Assembly (NCBI GenBank): GCA_008692225.1 | Contig: VICG01000008.1 | Coordinates: 941,001 to 1,005,000, forward strand | Origin: Monilinia fructicola | Taxonomy: Eukaryota; Ascomycota; Leotiomycetes; Helotiales; Sclerotiniaceae | DNA length: 64,000 nucleotides | Reading direction: 5' to 3' | In this document: piece after piece, positions 12,067 through 23,172 of the stretch | Position numbering within the stretch: position 1 is the stretch's first letter | Layout: each line of letters starts with the position of its first letter | Notes under the pieces: generated by a model | The model's input: the letters and a program-made list of their open reading frames with translations, nothing else | Told to the model about the DNA's origin: nothing | The model's database searches: none | Position numbers and translations under genes: made by a program

Positions 12067-15036
12067 TCACCCTCCCCGCCTCAGAATCTTTTTCAGGAAC
12101 CGTCGTACCCCGAAACCCAATCCCGCGCTCTTCTTCCTCCTCCCCTTCCTATCACCGTATTTTTCGTCGAATTTGCGGATTGCAGAGAGTGTGCTCATGT
12201 CCTCGCTGATACTAGCACTGATTTCCTCCATTGCTTTGTCAAAGTGCTTTTTGGTGAGTATACGTTTCTCAGGATATGTGTAAGGCGTGTCGCCTTCGTG
12301 CTTGGTGGCGATTTCATTTTCTTCACGAATACATGCCAATGCAGCTGCGACTGAGAGATTTTTCAGATCAGATCCAGAGTAATAGGGCGTGTTTTTGGCA
12401 AGATCGGCAAGAGAAACTGTTTCGTCCAGGATCTCATCTTTGAGGTGGATTCTAAGTATCGACTCTCGATCCTTTTCAACAGGTAGATCTACCAAAAGTC
12501 TTCGCGGTAGTCGGCGCAGTACAGCCTCATCAAGATCAAACGGTCGATTGGTAGCAACCATGATAAAGGCAGAGAGATCATTCATACCATCCCATTCTCG
12601 CAGGAACTGATTAATCATCTCTCTATGAGCAGTCGAGCGTTTAGTATCACCACGAGCAGCAAATATGGCATCGGCTTCATCAATAAATACCACACATGGT
12701 GAAAGTTTCTTGGCGAGGGAAAAGATAGCTCGGACGTTTTTCTCTCCTTCACCAACGTACATGTCGTTCACTTCAGCACCACTGATCTCAAGAACAGTTG
12801 CGCCACTTTCTTTAGCCACTGCTTTAGCTAAAAGGGTCTTACCGGTTCCAGGGGGTCCATATAAGAGTAAGCCAGGCATCTTATCAGTAGCAAGTACACC
12901 GTAGGTGAAAGCCTCTGGCCGTATTAGTGACAAGCTTGTTAAAGTCTTGAGTGCCTCAACCGTTTCTTTCGGAGCATGGACATCTTCGAACTTTGTGTGG
13001 ATATCCGAGGGTATGACTACACCTCCGAGCAACTTCTTCTCGTGAGGGGTGCACGTTTTTCGAATCTGTTTTAGTTTCTCCTTGATTGTGATGTCTGTGT
13101 TTTTGGGGGAGGCATTGATCTCGTCAAGCATCTTGTTTACGTCATTATCTTCCTCCTTCAGCTCTGCTGCCCCCCAGGAGAACTTGGCGCCATCGCTTTC
13201 GGAGAGCAGGTATTGAGCTTTCCAGAACGTGGGTCCATCTATAATCTCCGGGTTATTTTCCAGTCCTAAAATGGTAGTTGCAAGCCTTTGTACGCGAGCG
13301 TAATGCCAAACTGCATCATCTAAGCCAGCAGAGGCTGCCCAAGCACTATCTAGATCTTTTCCTATATCCGCAGTGATGGATGAGTCGCCCGCGAGCTTTG
13401 TAATCATATCCTCGATATGTCGTATGTTCAAGGATCGAATTCGGAGCTTATCATCAGATTCAAATGCAGCATCTTGTTCTGGCCTTCGATCCGGAGGAAC
13501 AAATATTGTTCTTTTCTCGCCTTCGACAATATCGGATTGGATATTCTGAATGCCTACTGATGAAAGCTCAGATTCTCCTTGCTCTGAAGAACTTGTTCCA
13601 ACCATGATTACGTTTCGTCCCGACTGCCAGCGTTTGGTGACCACCGTCCGCAGCTTTTCAATGATATTATACCCATCGAGTGTTCTAGTCAAATCCTTAT
13701 AATCACGAACTTGTATTATGAGGTCCCTTGTATTCGTAGCATCAGTATCCGAAGACTCTGAAGCTCGTTTGGAATCGGCCCCAGATACCAATGCCTCAAG
13801 TAAAGCTGTAGTCTTCAAGTCGTTCCATTGTTCGGTATTGGATTTCACGTTGCTGAATGATGAGTTACCATTGCTAGAAGCGGAGAAGTTTGGGTCAGCA
13901 AAAGTAGTAAATGGTATCATGACATCTGATGAACGCCTGCTATTATCAGCAGCCGGAGCAAGTGCTCCCCTCAATCGGCTAAAAATGGCCGAGAGCTTTT
14001 TCTGTGCTTCGGAGGAATTCGATGCGGTGAAGGCAATGGCTGGGCCAGCTTTTTTACCCATCCCCGTCAACTCCTCCTCCTCGGCTCCTTCTATATCTTC
14101 AGGTACCGCGCTCGAGTCTTTTTCGTAATCCTCCAGCCTGCCCGCCATTCTCGAGGTTTCGTAACCCAAGAGAGATGCTTTTGCTCCAGTCCAGGCTAGA
14201 TTCTCATCAAGATATGGCCCTAAAATCTGGGCTATGTCGACTGGATCGAGACGTATAAGGTCCGCTTCTAATTTAGTCGAAATTGTCTCCACGATAGAAT
14301 CCAAGTATAATATCCCTCCGTCTTTAGGACATTGCAAGTGAAGTATGGGCCTCAAAACATTTTTACTATCCAGGACAGCTTGCGAGGGTCGTAATTTTAA
14401 TCCTGCCCTGATTGATGCGAATATTTCCTTGTAAACATCAACGTGCATACTATATCTTGCCTTATCGCTTGCAAGCAGGTTACATTCGACGATGGATTTG
14501 ATTCCATAGCTCATCCTCTCGGTCGCTTCGGAGTCTGTCGGGTCGTTATTAGAATCTGTAAGACTGCTGGAAAAGTGAACAGAGAGCGAGCTGGTCTGGG
14601 GTAGCTCTTCAACGAGTTTGACATTATTCCAGAACCAATCCGGCAGTACAATCGGTGGCAGACCTTCAGGCTGCTTTTGTCGGTTTGCTCTCAAGGATCG
14701 TCCCGAAAGTCTCCCTCGAGATCTTTGCTCGGGGTCTATGCCCTCAACTGGTTGTATAGAATCTTTATCTAACTCGGCTTCCGCAGGTACCTGCGGAATA
14801 TCCACTGAATTACTTGGCTCTGCATCTTCAGATATCTGCGGAATGCCCTCTATTCCCGTTCCATTCCCTTTATCATTTTCCGGAATCACTGGGTCTTCGG
14901 ATGTGCTGTAGGAAATTGCTGAACGGTTAAATGCTCGCCGCGAAGGAGGGTATCTAGACCCTGCAATAATCCGACATGCCTGCCTCGAGAGAGGACGTCT
15001 GGTTGTGCGAAGAGCTCGCAATGCTACGGCATGCAT
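12067..15036 (-). CDS. Mitochondrial AAA+ ATPase (Msp1/spastin-like AAA domain)
   Basis: An uninterrupted frame of 989 codons from ATG 15036. The first about 45 residues are rich in Arg, Ser and Ala with no acidic residue before about residue 47, typical of a mitochondrial targeting peptide. A long, poorly conserved middle region precedes one C-terminal AAA+ module (about residues 680-900): Walker A GPPGTGKT near residue 725, Walker B VVFIDEADA near 783, sensor 1 ATNRP and a double-arginine LRRLPRR finger. The spacing and the GxGEKN pore loop (MYVGEGEKN) resemble the Msp1/ATAD1/meiotic clade. Msp1-type enzymes pull misplaced proteins from membranes; here that is only suggested. It is much longer than Msp1 (about 360 residues), so it belongs to a separate fungal family with a large N-terminal extension. 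The C-terminus is very basic. Confidence 0.9.
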   Translation of the reverse strand: MHAVALRALRTTRRPLSRQACRIIAGSRYPPSRRAFNRSAISYSTSEDPVIPENDKGNGTGIEGIPQISEDAEPSNSVDIPQVPAEAELDKDSIQPVEGIDPEQRSRGRLSGRSLRANRQKQPEGLPPIVLPDWFWNNVKLVEELPQTSSLSVHFSSSLTDSNNDPTDSEATERMSYGIKSIVECNLLASDKARYSMHVDVYKEIFASIRAGLKLRPSQAVLDSKNVLRPILHLQCPKDGGILYLDSIVETISTKLEADLIRLDPVDIAQILGPYLDENLAWTGAKASLLGYETSRMAGRLEDYEKDSSAVPEDIEGAEEEELTGMGKKAGPAIAFTASNSSEAQKKLSAIFSRLRGALAPAADNSRRSSDVMIPFTTFADPNFSASSNGNSSFSNVKSNTEQWNDLKTTALLEALVSGADSKRASESSDTDATNTRDLIIQVRDYKDLTRTLDGYNIIEKLRTVVTKRWQSGRNVIMVGTSSSEQGESELSSVGIQNIQSDIVEGEKRTIFVPPDRRPEQDAAFESDDKLRIRSLNIRHIEDMITKLAGDSSITADIGKDLDSAWAASAGLDDAVWHYARVQRLATTILGLENNPEIIDGPTFWKAQYLLSESDGAKFSWGAAELKEEDNDVNKMLDEINASPKNTDITIKEKLKQIRKTCTPHEKKLLGGVVIPSDIHTKFEDVHAPKETVEALKTLTSLSLIRPEAFTYGVLATDKMPGLLLYGPPGTGKTLLAKAVAKESGATVLEISGAEVNDMYVGEGEKNVRAIFSLAKKLSPCVVFIDEADAIFAARGDTKRSTAHREMINQFLREWDGMNDLSAFIMVATNRPFDLDEAVLRRLPRRLLVDLPVEKDRESILRIHLKDEILDETVSLADLAKNTPYYSGSDLKNLSVAAALACIREENEIATKHEGDTPYTYPEKRILTKKHFDKAMEEISASISEDMSTLSAIRKFDEKYGDRKGRRKKSAGLGFGVRRFLKKILRRGG

Positions 15037-15715
15037 CCGGTACTCTTTTGCGCTCTCTTTCGAGCGAATATTTCGTGGAAGGAAATGGGGATCTAGTCGT
15101 GAAAACGAGTAAAATATTTCTATGAAGTTCTGCGAATTTCATAATACCTATCTCGTAAGGCATCAACTAGATATAATCAGGCATCACTATTTACGCACAA
15201 CCAGCTGGAGTGACAACATCATCTAATAATATCTAATAAAACAGAATCAAAACAGCACCATAATTCTTTTGCTTTGCCACGATTTGAATTGAATTAAAAT
15301 CACCAAAGTTCTCACGGAAAGACATTATACTGAGCTCAGAGGCATAGAGTACACCTTTCTATTGATCATAATGTCAAAATGAAGTGAAAGGTAAATTTGG
15401 CAAACATAATGTATCAAAAGGGGCTTATTAAAGCAACCTATTCAATTCCAGACCACTTCAGGTGTTTCCAGGTTATTATAACCTCATAGCTCTTTGGGCT
15501 TAGTTCACAGGGTGTTTCAAGATTTTTCAATTGAAGGTAGATCCTGTCATCGAATGTACTCGCAAATTGGCATTAATCCTGTCCGAAAGTTTCAAAAGCT
15601 TCATCACCAATCTTTCACCTATTCAGTCTCCACAGAAAGTGATTCACTGAGTAATTAGTCTTACATTAAATGGAAAGCCAAATCCATAATGATATTATCT
15701 TTTCTACGTAGCTAT
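15037..15715. other. Upstream region of the AAA+ ATPase gene
   Basis: About 680 AT-rich bases between the AAA+ gene start and the next small frame on the same strand. It should contain the AAA+ promoter. No gene is seen. Confidence 0.5.
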
Positions 15716-16042
15716 TCAAAAGTAGCAATCCAACGAAGCCCCAGCGATTTGAACATCAGGATCGGGAAGGAGGCCTTCAAGGACTTCACGAAGATCAAGG
15801 GGACCATTGGTAAAGTTATGATTAACCACTGTACCATCATTCATTCTCACATCCACTCCCCCATGCGCCACGTTGACCCTCCAGTTATTTTGCACTTCAC
15901 GAGCCATCTCTTTCATGGCAATATCGTTGCCTACTTTTCCAATATCAAAGTGTTTGAATCGTATATCAATATCTTGATTCTTTTTGAAGCAGGCTGTTGC
16001 TGCTTCGACAAAATCATCGAAGTACTCGAATACTTCATTCAT
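15716..16042 (-). CDS. Hypothetical protein, about 108 residues
   Basis: This frame begins at ATG 16042 and lies just 108 bases downstream of the Mms22 stop codon, on the same strand. The protein is hydrophilic and looks like a compact soluble domain: an acidic helix (FEYFDDFVEAATACF), then alternating basic and hydrophobic residues, and a closing DPDVQIAGASLDCYF. There is no signal peptide and no motif that I recognise. An upstream exon is possible because the frame stays open a little above the ATG. A longer frame on the opposite strand overlaps it but has a less protein-like composition. A real gene is likely but unproven. Confidence 0.4.
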   Translation of the reverse strand: MNEVFEYFDDFVEAATACFKKNQDIDIRFKHFDIGKVGNDIAMKEMAREVQNNWRVNVAHGGVDVRMNDGTVVNHNFTNGPLDLREVLEGLLPDPDVQIAGASLDCYF

Positions 16043-16149
16043 GCTGTTATCTCCAGGGGAATTGTTAAGGTTGAACAAGTGAGGCCTGCAAGCACGCCAA
16101 AATCTAAAGATTACAGTAATGATGCCTTTGTGACTAGGGTGTACAGCTT

Positions 16150-19100
16150 CTACACTATGGCCAATCTACCATAGTGACTACAGATGCCGTTGAACATTTG
16201 TTGTAGAAGAGTTTGGATAGGTCCCATAATTTTTCTGACTGGGTGGCCACTGGAGGGGAACCTATCGAATGCCCGCGAGACTGCTACCAGGTAGACTTCG
16301 CATGCAAGCCAGCCACTTTCGTTTTCGAATGCGACTTCGAGTGCGGAAGGCACGATATCAGTTAAGAGGAATTCTAACATATTGCTTTGCTGCGCACCCT
16401 TCGAAATGCGATTGATGTAACTATAAAGAGCCTCGGTAGCCGACAAAGAATTTCTCAAACCGTTCCAAAGATAGTATATCAATCCATTGCGCGGTTTGTC
16501 TTGTTGCGAAGAGAGTTGAAGAGTATATGATGTCAGTCCCGCAAGATAGAGAGTAGGATCCGTCTCTGGTGGCCAGTATGCCGGAGAACGACGGAAAAAA
16601 AACTCTGGCGGTGGGCAAATATCGCTACAATGAGAGCGAATCTGCGAGATAATCTCTTGCACAAAATTTACGTATGCTTCATGACTAACGGCGTTGCTAC
16701 TTTGGAGCTTTTGAAGGTGATGTTGCATTGAAAGCATAGTTGAGCTCAACAAATGAGAGAATTTGGTCTTGATCATCTCTCTGGTTGCATTGCCAAATGT
16801 GGAGGCTAGTAGTGCTTTGTCGGAAAAAATCTTCTGTATTGTACTGACGGCATCTAAATCAGTTAGCAGGAATCTGGATCATAGACGCTGAGAACTTGCC
16901 CTTGATAAGGTGTAGATTTTTTATTACGGAAGGCGCCTCTTCCCTAAATAATTCTAGGTGTAGATCGTCTATAACTTCACCTGAGAAGAGAAAATGTCCT
17001 TGTTTGGACAACTGATAGGTGAATGCATTTTCCCAATAAAGTTCATGTTGAGGTTTGGAAACAGCCACCAACCATTCTAATCCTACATCGAAATCAGAAA
17101 TCTGCGAAAAGGTTAGTTATACTGAAATCTTGGAAGTAGTAAGAGGAATTTACATCAGACTGCAACAATTTTGCATGCTGAAGCAATTCACCGAGAAACA
17201 GCGGCCATGCTACGAGTGAGTAATGCGACTGTCCTCGACCCTCAAAAACAGCGTTGACACCAGCAGTGAGAAAGACTTTGGGAGACTAATATGACCATCA
17301 ATAAAGTGTAGGGGAAGTGAGCTTTCAGAGTACTTACATAGAGACCAAATTTGATCAAAATCGACACGAGTTGAGCCCAGCACTTAGTCAGTCGTTCTAT
17401 AAAGAGATGATTCGTCGTGACTTCAACCGGGAATGGCCCATCATGTAGAATTTGGCGGACCGAGTCTCGAAATACTGATGTTATTGTACGATCAAGTGGC
17501 TGAGAAATTAGCCTTGTGCAGTAGTAGAAAAAGGTGTGAAACATACGCTAACATAATCATCCATAAATTGCATTTCTTGAGCCCAGTCGGGATCGCACTC
17601 CAGACCTTGGCTATCAAAACTCTTCTTCCTCATCTGTGCTTGCTTCAGGCTTGCTCTTTGGCTCTGCCTCATGAAGTTGATGCAAATAGCAAGCTAAAAT
17701 CTCGATTGCAGACGATATTAGTTCTTGGTCAGTCTTATCCTTAGATGAGCCAGTAGAAACCATTTTTACAAGCATGCCTAAAATACAATCAGCGGGTAGA
17801 CCTTTAACTGCTTCGTCAAACTTACCGAGGTTTATGGCTTGCTTCAAAGTTATTGAATTTGAACATTTCAAAGTCTCTATGGTAGCCCTCGCTACAGCTT
17901 GTATACAGGACATGGTGCTTCTTCGATTACAATCAACATCCGTTCGGAAGGCTCCATCAGATTGAACCTGTAATTGTCGCCGTACTTGAGTCAATTCTAC
18001 ATATTCTTCAAGAAGACTATTGAAGAATGAATCCTGCCAAGCAACGAAAGGTTTATATGAATCGACAGGAAAACTAGAGGGAATGCTAGACAATGTAAAC
18101 CGTGCAAGCCGTTCCCAAGCTCTCAGATTTATCAAAAAGGCCTCGTTATGTGAGCGGGCGGCTGAAACAAGCTTCTGCAGTAAAGTGATAGAAGGCCCGT
18201 AACCCGGAGGAGCAGCCCAGTATACAGTGCATAGAAGATCATGATGGTTGCGCAAGGAAGCAAGATCACGATGAAGAATTGCCTCCTCCTTTGGGAATTG
18301 TCGGTCGTGATTGGGCAAAATTCTTGCAACTAGGTTCCGAATGCCTTTAGTGTCACCTGCTGTACGTTGATACCTAATGGCAATGGCCACAACTTTGAGA
18401 AAGATATGAAAGCACCGATCTTCTGGTTCAACATCTAATGTATTGTCTTCGGTCAAATCCTCAAGAAATTGAGGAGACTTGTAGACTTCTTCGTTTCGCA
18501 AATTCGCGAGTTTTTGTAAGGCAAAGAAGTCAAACAGAGTCCCGACTATCCCGCTACATTTCCACCAGCCCCACTTTATCATTAGATGGTGACATCGACT
18601 TACAATTGCTCTACAATAATCGTTGAAGCTTGGTGATTGCCTAGCATTGGTAGCATATAGTGCAAATACTCTTTTGATCAATCGTTGGACAAGTGACCAA
18701 TTATCAGCCCCTAGGTCCTGCTGTAAGAGCGACGGAATGCAACCATGTTCATCAAACCCTAGAAGTGGCAGTAAGGAAAACATGGAGAGCCATAGGTTTT
18801 CCATCGTATTGGCATCCTGGATTGAGTTTATACTTTGGATACCAAATTGAATATTTGCGATATCCCAAAACGAAGCTGGCGGAATGTTGGCGGCACGTAA
18901 AACATGAAAGATAATGACCCAAGATTCAGCAACATATTGATCGTTTCTTATACCATTCTCTCTTACTGACAGATATTGTAAGTCATCGTACATTTTCCTG
19001 ACGATCTCAAAACCGTGTGGTACCAAGAGGCCGATGCACAAGCCTGCTAATTCTTGCAATACCTCTTCGAAACGAGGGGTCGATACGTGTGCACTAGCCC

Positions 19101-22100
19101 GAGACATTTGAAGTAATTGCAGTGTGAGTACCGAGAATCTAACTGTGACCTCAATGCTTTGCCGATTGCCTGCACTAGGTATAGAACCCTGGCAAACATT
19201 GAGACGAGACGAGAAATCTTTCAGTATCTCTAACATTCGAAGCAAAAAATCTGTCTTCAAATCGGAACTTGGGAATGAAATACTATGCTGTACATAATCC
19301 AAGATGAGGGTAGCAGTCGCCGTCGGATCGGTCTTGTCCAACGCCTCGGATGTACCAGTCAATTGTTCTGTTAGCCAGTCAACACAAACACCCATTTGCT
19401 CTGAAACAACCTCATTCCACGCTGCCCACACAAAGACTTTATCTCCTAGCCTAAGTGATGTAGCAGGCGTGTCATCATCAAATACCACGATGTTCGGGCC
19501 GTTCAGCATATCTGCAAGACGCCCACTACCAATAAAGGTTGTCTCATGAAAATATATTCCTGACTGTAGCGGGAAGATATCAAAGTGACGAGGGTACCTT
19601 GTGCCAAACTTTCCAAGGCCAAGGAGTTTCCCTTGGTCGGTCCCGACTTTACACAATGAAGAAGCCAAGAAATCAGAGATAAGTGGCTCACTAGGCTGGC
19701 GGTAGATAGCTGCGCCTGCGTCTACACGCTTGGGCAATCGTTTCCTGGGTCGCAGATGTTCAGTAGTTTTCATTGTAGGACTGACCGACCTTAGATCATG
19801 GTCTTCGATGGAAACAATGGACTCTATTGAGGGGCGTATGACATCATCATCGGCCAAGAAGCGACTTAATTGAAGATTACCACGCTGTTGGGGTTGTTTG
19901 CGACCCATACGGAAAAGGGCATCAAGAGTTTTCTTCCTCGGCTCCAAAGTGTTGATAGGGAACTGACTTGCTTCAAGCTGTGCCGATCGTGCAGAGGGAG
20001 CTGTAAAATAAGAATTTGATCTTTTCTCTTGTTTGGTTTTGGTATTGACTTTTGCTGTATTCTTGGAAGAAATCTCTACCACCTCAACATGGCTATTTGC
20101 CACGAAGTTGTTCATCGAAAGCTGCTTTACTCTGGGCACGCGAATCTTCCTTGTATTAGTGTATCCGACATCCATCTGTGAACCACGTAAATTTGTCTTG
20201 AATTTTGCTATTGGTGGCGGAAGCTTTGTTTGTTGATTGCCAGAAATCTGGCTCAGTGGATATAAATTGGTGAAATTTTCAGACCTGGGCATATAGGGAA
20301 CACTCTTGGGCTGAATTTTGCGGTTCCTCCAGTCTTGCAAGACTGATTGGGCATCGGCAGTGTCTTCGCGTGTGGCAAGCCTAATAAACTTCCGCGAGGG
20401 ACTTTGACGTCCAAGTTCCTTCCGTGATCTTACGCTACGAGCAGCAACCTTCAGGAATGCCGGCGCATTTAGGTCAAAATGACCAGAGTTCTCAGCAATA
20501 TCTACTATGCTGAGTTTGGGTGGGGTCTTTTTGCGTCTTTTTAGTTTTGGCTTACTAGTCTCGCGGGTAGTCGTAGTTGCGGTTGCAAGATGTGAAGTTA
20601 TCCTGGGTTGGTATGAATGTGGTTTTGATCGCTCGATAGCATACGAAGGTGACGTCAGCAGGCGTTTAGCTTTCACTTGCTTCAATGGGTTCTTGGCTTT
20701 ACGTTTGCGACTTGGGGTTGGCAGCATACCATCAACACGATCATCTTCAATAGCAAATCCAAGATCCAATTCTCGAAAGTGACTAGGAGCTTGAATTCCT
20801 TCCTCATCTTCCATAAGAAATCCAGAACCACCATTTTCCTCGGGGCCATCACTTTCGTCCGAATCTAAGAATGGAAGTCGGCTAGCAAGCTGTGTGGAAG
20901 GAGTCGGATAGGTTGCTCGTACCACAGGGAGAGCAATGCCAGCACGATTCTCGTTAATTTTTTTGTTGGTTTTAGCTTGAAGTTTTTGTTCTCGTATCTC
21001 CTTTCGTTTTTGATCGAGTCTTAAATGAGACGCTGGTAGAACATGCTTCATTCTTTTCTTCAAGAATATCAATTCGTCCTCTGATGATGACACTGACGAA
21101 GAAGCAGACGGTGAAGAGGGAATTATTATGGGATCAGCAAAAGGGTCTTCTGCGTCGGAGATTATCTTTAAGGGCGATGTATGGGATGTTGGCTTGATGG
21201 CACTCGTAGTTGGCGTATGGACTTCCGTCATTCGCTGAAACTGTGGCGAGCTCTTGTCCAGCCAGACAGGAGTTGAAGAGGTAGAAGAAGTAAGAGAGGT
21301 AATACGAGACATAGGTTTTCGCGTGTTTCCGAAACGAATGGGAGGGGAATCAGTCGGCGAGGAGCCAGGAAAATCATAAATGTCCAATGTTGGTTCTTTA
21401 CTCTCATCTCGTGCTGGGGACGGTAGTTTTATCCGATTTTTGGTTGAGTACTTCTTGGATGCCTTCTTATGCTTCAACTTCACGGGATCTGACTTCTGTT
21501 TGAGAAGATCAGGGAGGTCTGGGAATTCTTGATCACTGTCATCTGCTTGTTCTTCTTCCCTCATTGCAGTGTTTCCACGGTCGCTACTATCTGCCAATGT
21601 CGACTGTGATGGAGAAAACCTATCCAGGGTGGTGGGCTGGCTTTCTTCTGTAACGCCCATTTCTATCTCTTCAGGGTCTTGAAAATCCCTATCTTCTAAA
21701 TCCTGTTGATGTATGACTCGGTTCCTTCGATTGTATCTATCTTGAATTTGTTCGATGCGGATAGGCTGAATATGGGAAGCTTTCATTCTTCGCTCGTACC
21801 GCTGTTGCTCTAACAGAAATGGGTGTATTTGTACAGGCTTCCTTTCCCTGAATTGCCTTCTGGGGAGGTAGTCTGAAGGGGCGAAGTCTGGTTGTGATTG
21901 CTGCGGGCTATTTCCACGCATCCCCTCTGAATGTTTCGGAGTTACAGGTCGTCGGACCGGAGAGGAGAAAGTTTGTGCCACTGAAGACGAACAAATTGGG
22001 GTTTTGGGAGGCGACGATAGAATACTGGATTCTGGGGATAGAGCTCTAACCCAGCTCCTGGAAATCTCTTCGACTGCTGTTTCTGGGGCTTGTTTCTCCG

Positions 22101-22464
22101 GAGACATGGTAACTTCATCTTCAATAGATCTCTTTTCGTCCTGCGCCGCCCTGGCTGGAAAGTCTCTCATAATTTCCCCTTGTGAAGGGCAAGCGTCGTC
22201 CCCACTTACCATATCTAGAGGTTGAATCATATCAACGGAAGAAGCTTGAGACATTTTGGTCTCTTCAAACATGTCCATCGGGGTCGAACGCGGTCTGCCA
22301 TCCTCGCCTCCAACATCCTCATCTCCCGCCAAGATATCGTCGAAATCGTGAAATTCGTCATCCGCGGCATTATATCGTTGGTCATAATCGATAGCACTTT
22401 GGGAATCAAACTCCTCTTCATCGTCCGAGTCCGGCACCTCTCCTTTCTCCTTCCAGTTTGCCAT
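16150..22464 (-). CDS. mus7: Mms22/Mus7-family DNA repair scaffold, apparent +1 frameshift
   Basis: Exons on minus are 22464-17547, 17499-17338, 17285-17154, 17101-16900 and 16853-16150, about 2038 residues. The N-terminus (MANWKEKGEVPDSDDEEEFDSQ) is the typical opening of Mus7/Mms22 proteins. About 900 residues of disordered, basic, Ser-rich sequence follow, then a helical C-terminal half that starts near GLGKFGTRYPRHFDIFPL, a stretch I associate with the family. In yeasts Mms22/Mus7 works with the Rtt101 or Rtt109-linked cullin ligase and Rtt107 at damaged replication forks; a nuclear role is inferred. Two oddities: the long first exon hits a stop at 17614-17616 unless one T is dropped from a run of four (17616-17619), after which the frame continues smoothly; and the last intron begins with GC instead of GT. 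Very small introns (46-53 bases) support the joins. Confidence 0.85.
16854..16899 (-). other. GC-AG intron of the Mms22/Mus7 gene
   Basis: A 46-base intron with donor GCAAGT, branch site GCTAAC and acceptor TTTAG. Splicing joins ...LHLIK to DAVSTIQ with the frame preserved, whereas reading through meets an in-frame TGA. GCAAGT preceded by AGG is the form usual for GC donors, which are about 1% of fungal introns. Confidence 0.75.
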
Positions 22465-22704
22465 TTAAGTCAAGTAACATACTCGAAAGGTATGAAATCT
22501 TTTTCTCGGCGCGAGTTTGAAGGGATAGGGTTAGTTATTTCTTTTGAAGTTGACGCGACTGAACCACTTAACGCGAGCAAGATTTTACGGTGGTCGAGGC
22601 ATTCAATAGTGCATTTATTTGTCAGCATGGAATTTCTAATTTTGAAGACCTCCTCTCATTAATAGTATCGTCGCATCAGTAAGATTTTGCTGCCAAGTCA
22701 CATC
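22465..22704. promoter_or_regulatory. Shared promoter region between divergent genes
   Basis: Only 240 bases separate the start codons of the Mms22 gene (minus) and the small anchored-protein gene (plus), so both promoters must lie here or overlap the coding parts. No particular binding site stands out. Confidence 0.5.
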
Positions 22705-23172
22705 ATGAGTAAGGTCAAGGGACTCTTCCCTTTGTTTCTAGCCACAGCCTTCGGCGTTGGTAACGGTATGTGGTCACATCACAATAGTCGTATTTGTTAG
22801 GACCCTTTTAAGAAAATTTCAGGTATCTGGGTGTTTGGACCAGCTTTGAAAGAACAACAAGAGAATAATTTGCAGGCAAAGTAAGTGAATAAAAACAACG
22901 GATATTTTTGATCTTCTTCGTGTTTCAAATAACTAAACCTATATAGAGCAGCTTTTGAGAACCCAGTTCAGACTCGAGAAAGTGAGGCAGCAAGAATAGC
23001 AGAAGTAGAAGCAAGTCGAGCTGCCACCACAGATGCTTTATTGAATCCATCCAAGCAATCAGATTCTTCTTGGTGGCAGTCTGTTAAATTTTGGTCAAAT
23101 TCTCAGCCAATATCCAACGGCCGATCGGCACAGCAGACAAAGGAGCTGACTACCGAGACGAAAAAGTCGTGA
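22705..23172 (+). CDS. Small N-terminally anchored protein, probably mitochondrial
   Basis: Three exons (22705-22765, 22823-22880, 22947-23172) give 114 residues; both introns are GT-AG and keep the frame. The protein starts with a single hydrophobic segment (residues about 5-27, KGLFPLFLATAFGVGNGIWV) and then has a charged, Ala/Glu-rich helical stretch (about residues 30-75) and a hydrophilic tail ending in KKS. Short fungal proteins of this form, with a glycine-patterned first helix and a FGPAL motif, are commonly small mitochondrial inner-membrane proteins; I cannot name the family. It is head-to-head with Mms22. Confidence 0.75.

Noticed and set aside
15689..16174. A 161-codon frame on plus overlapping the small frame behind Mms22
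   Set aside because: Unusually rich in Ile, His and Phe, with no domain; it also runs over the end of the Mms22 coding region on the opposite strand.
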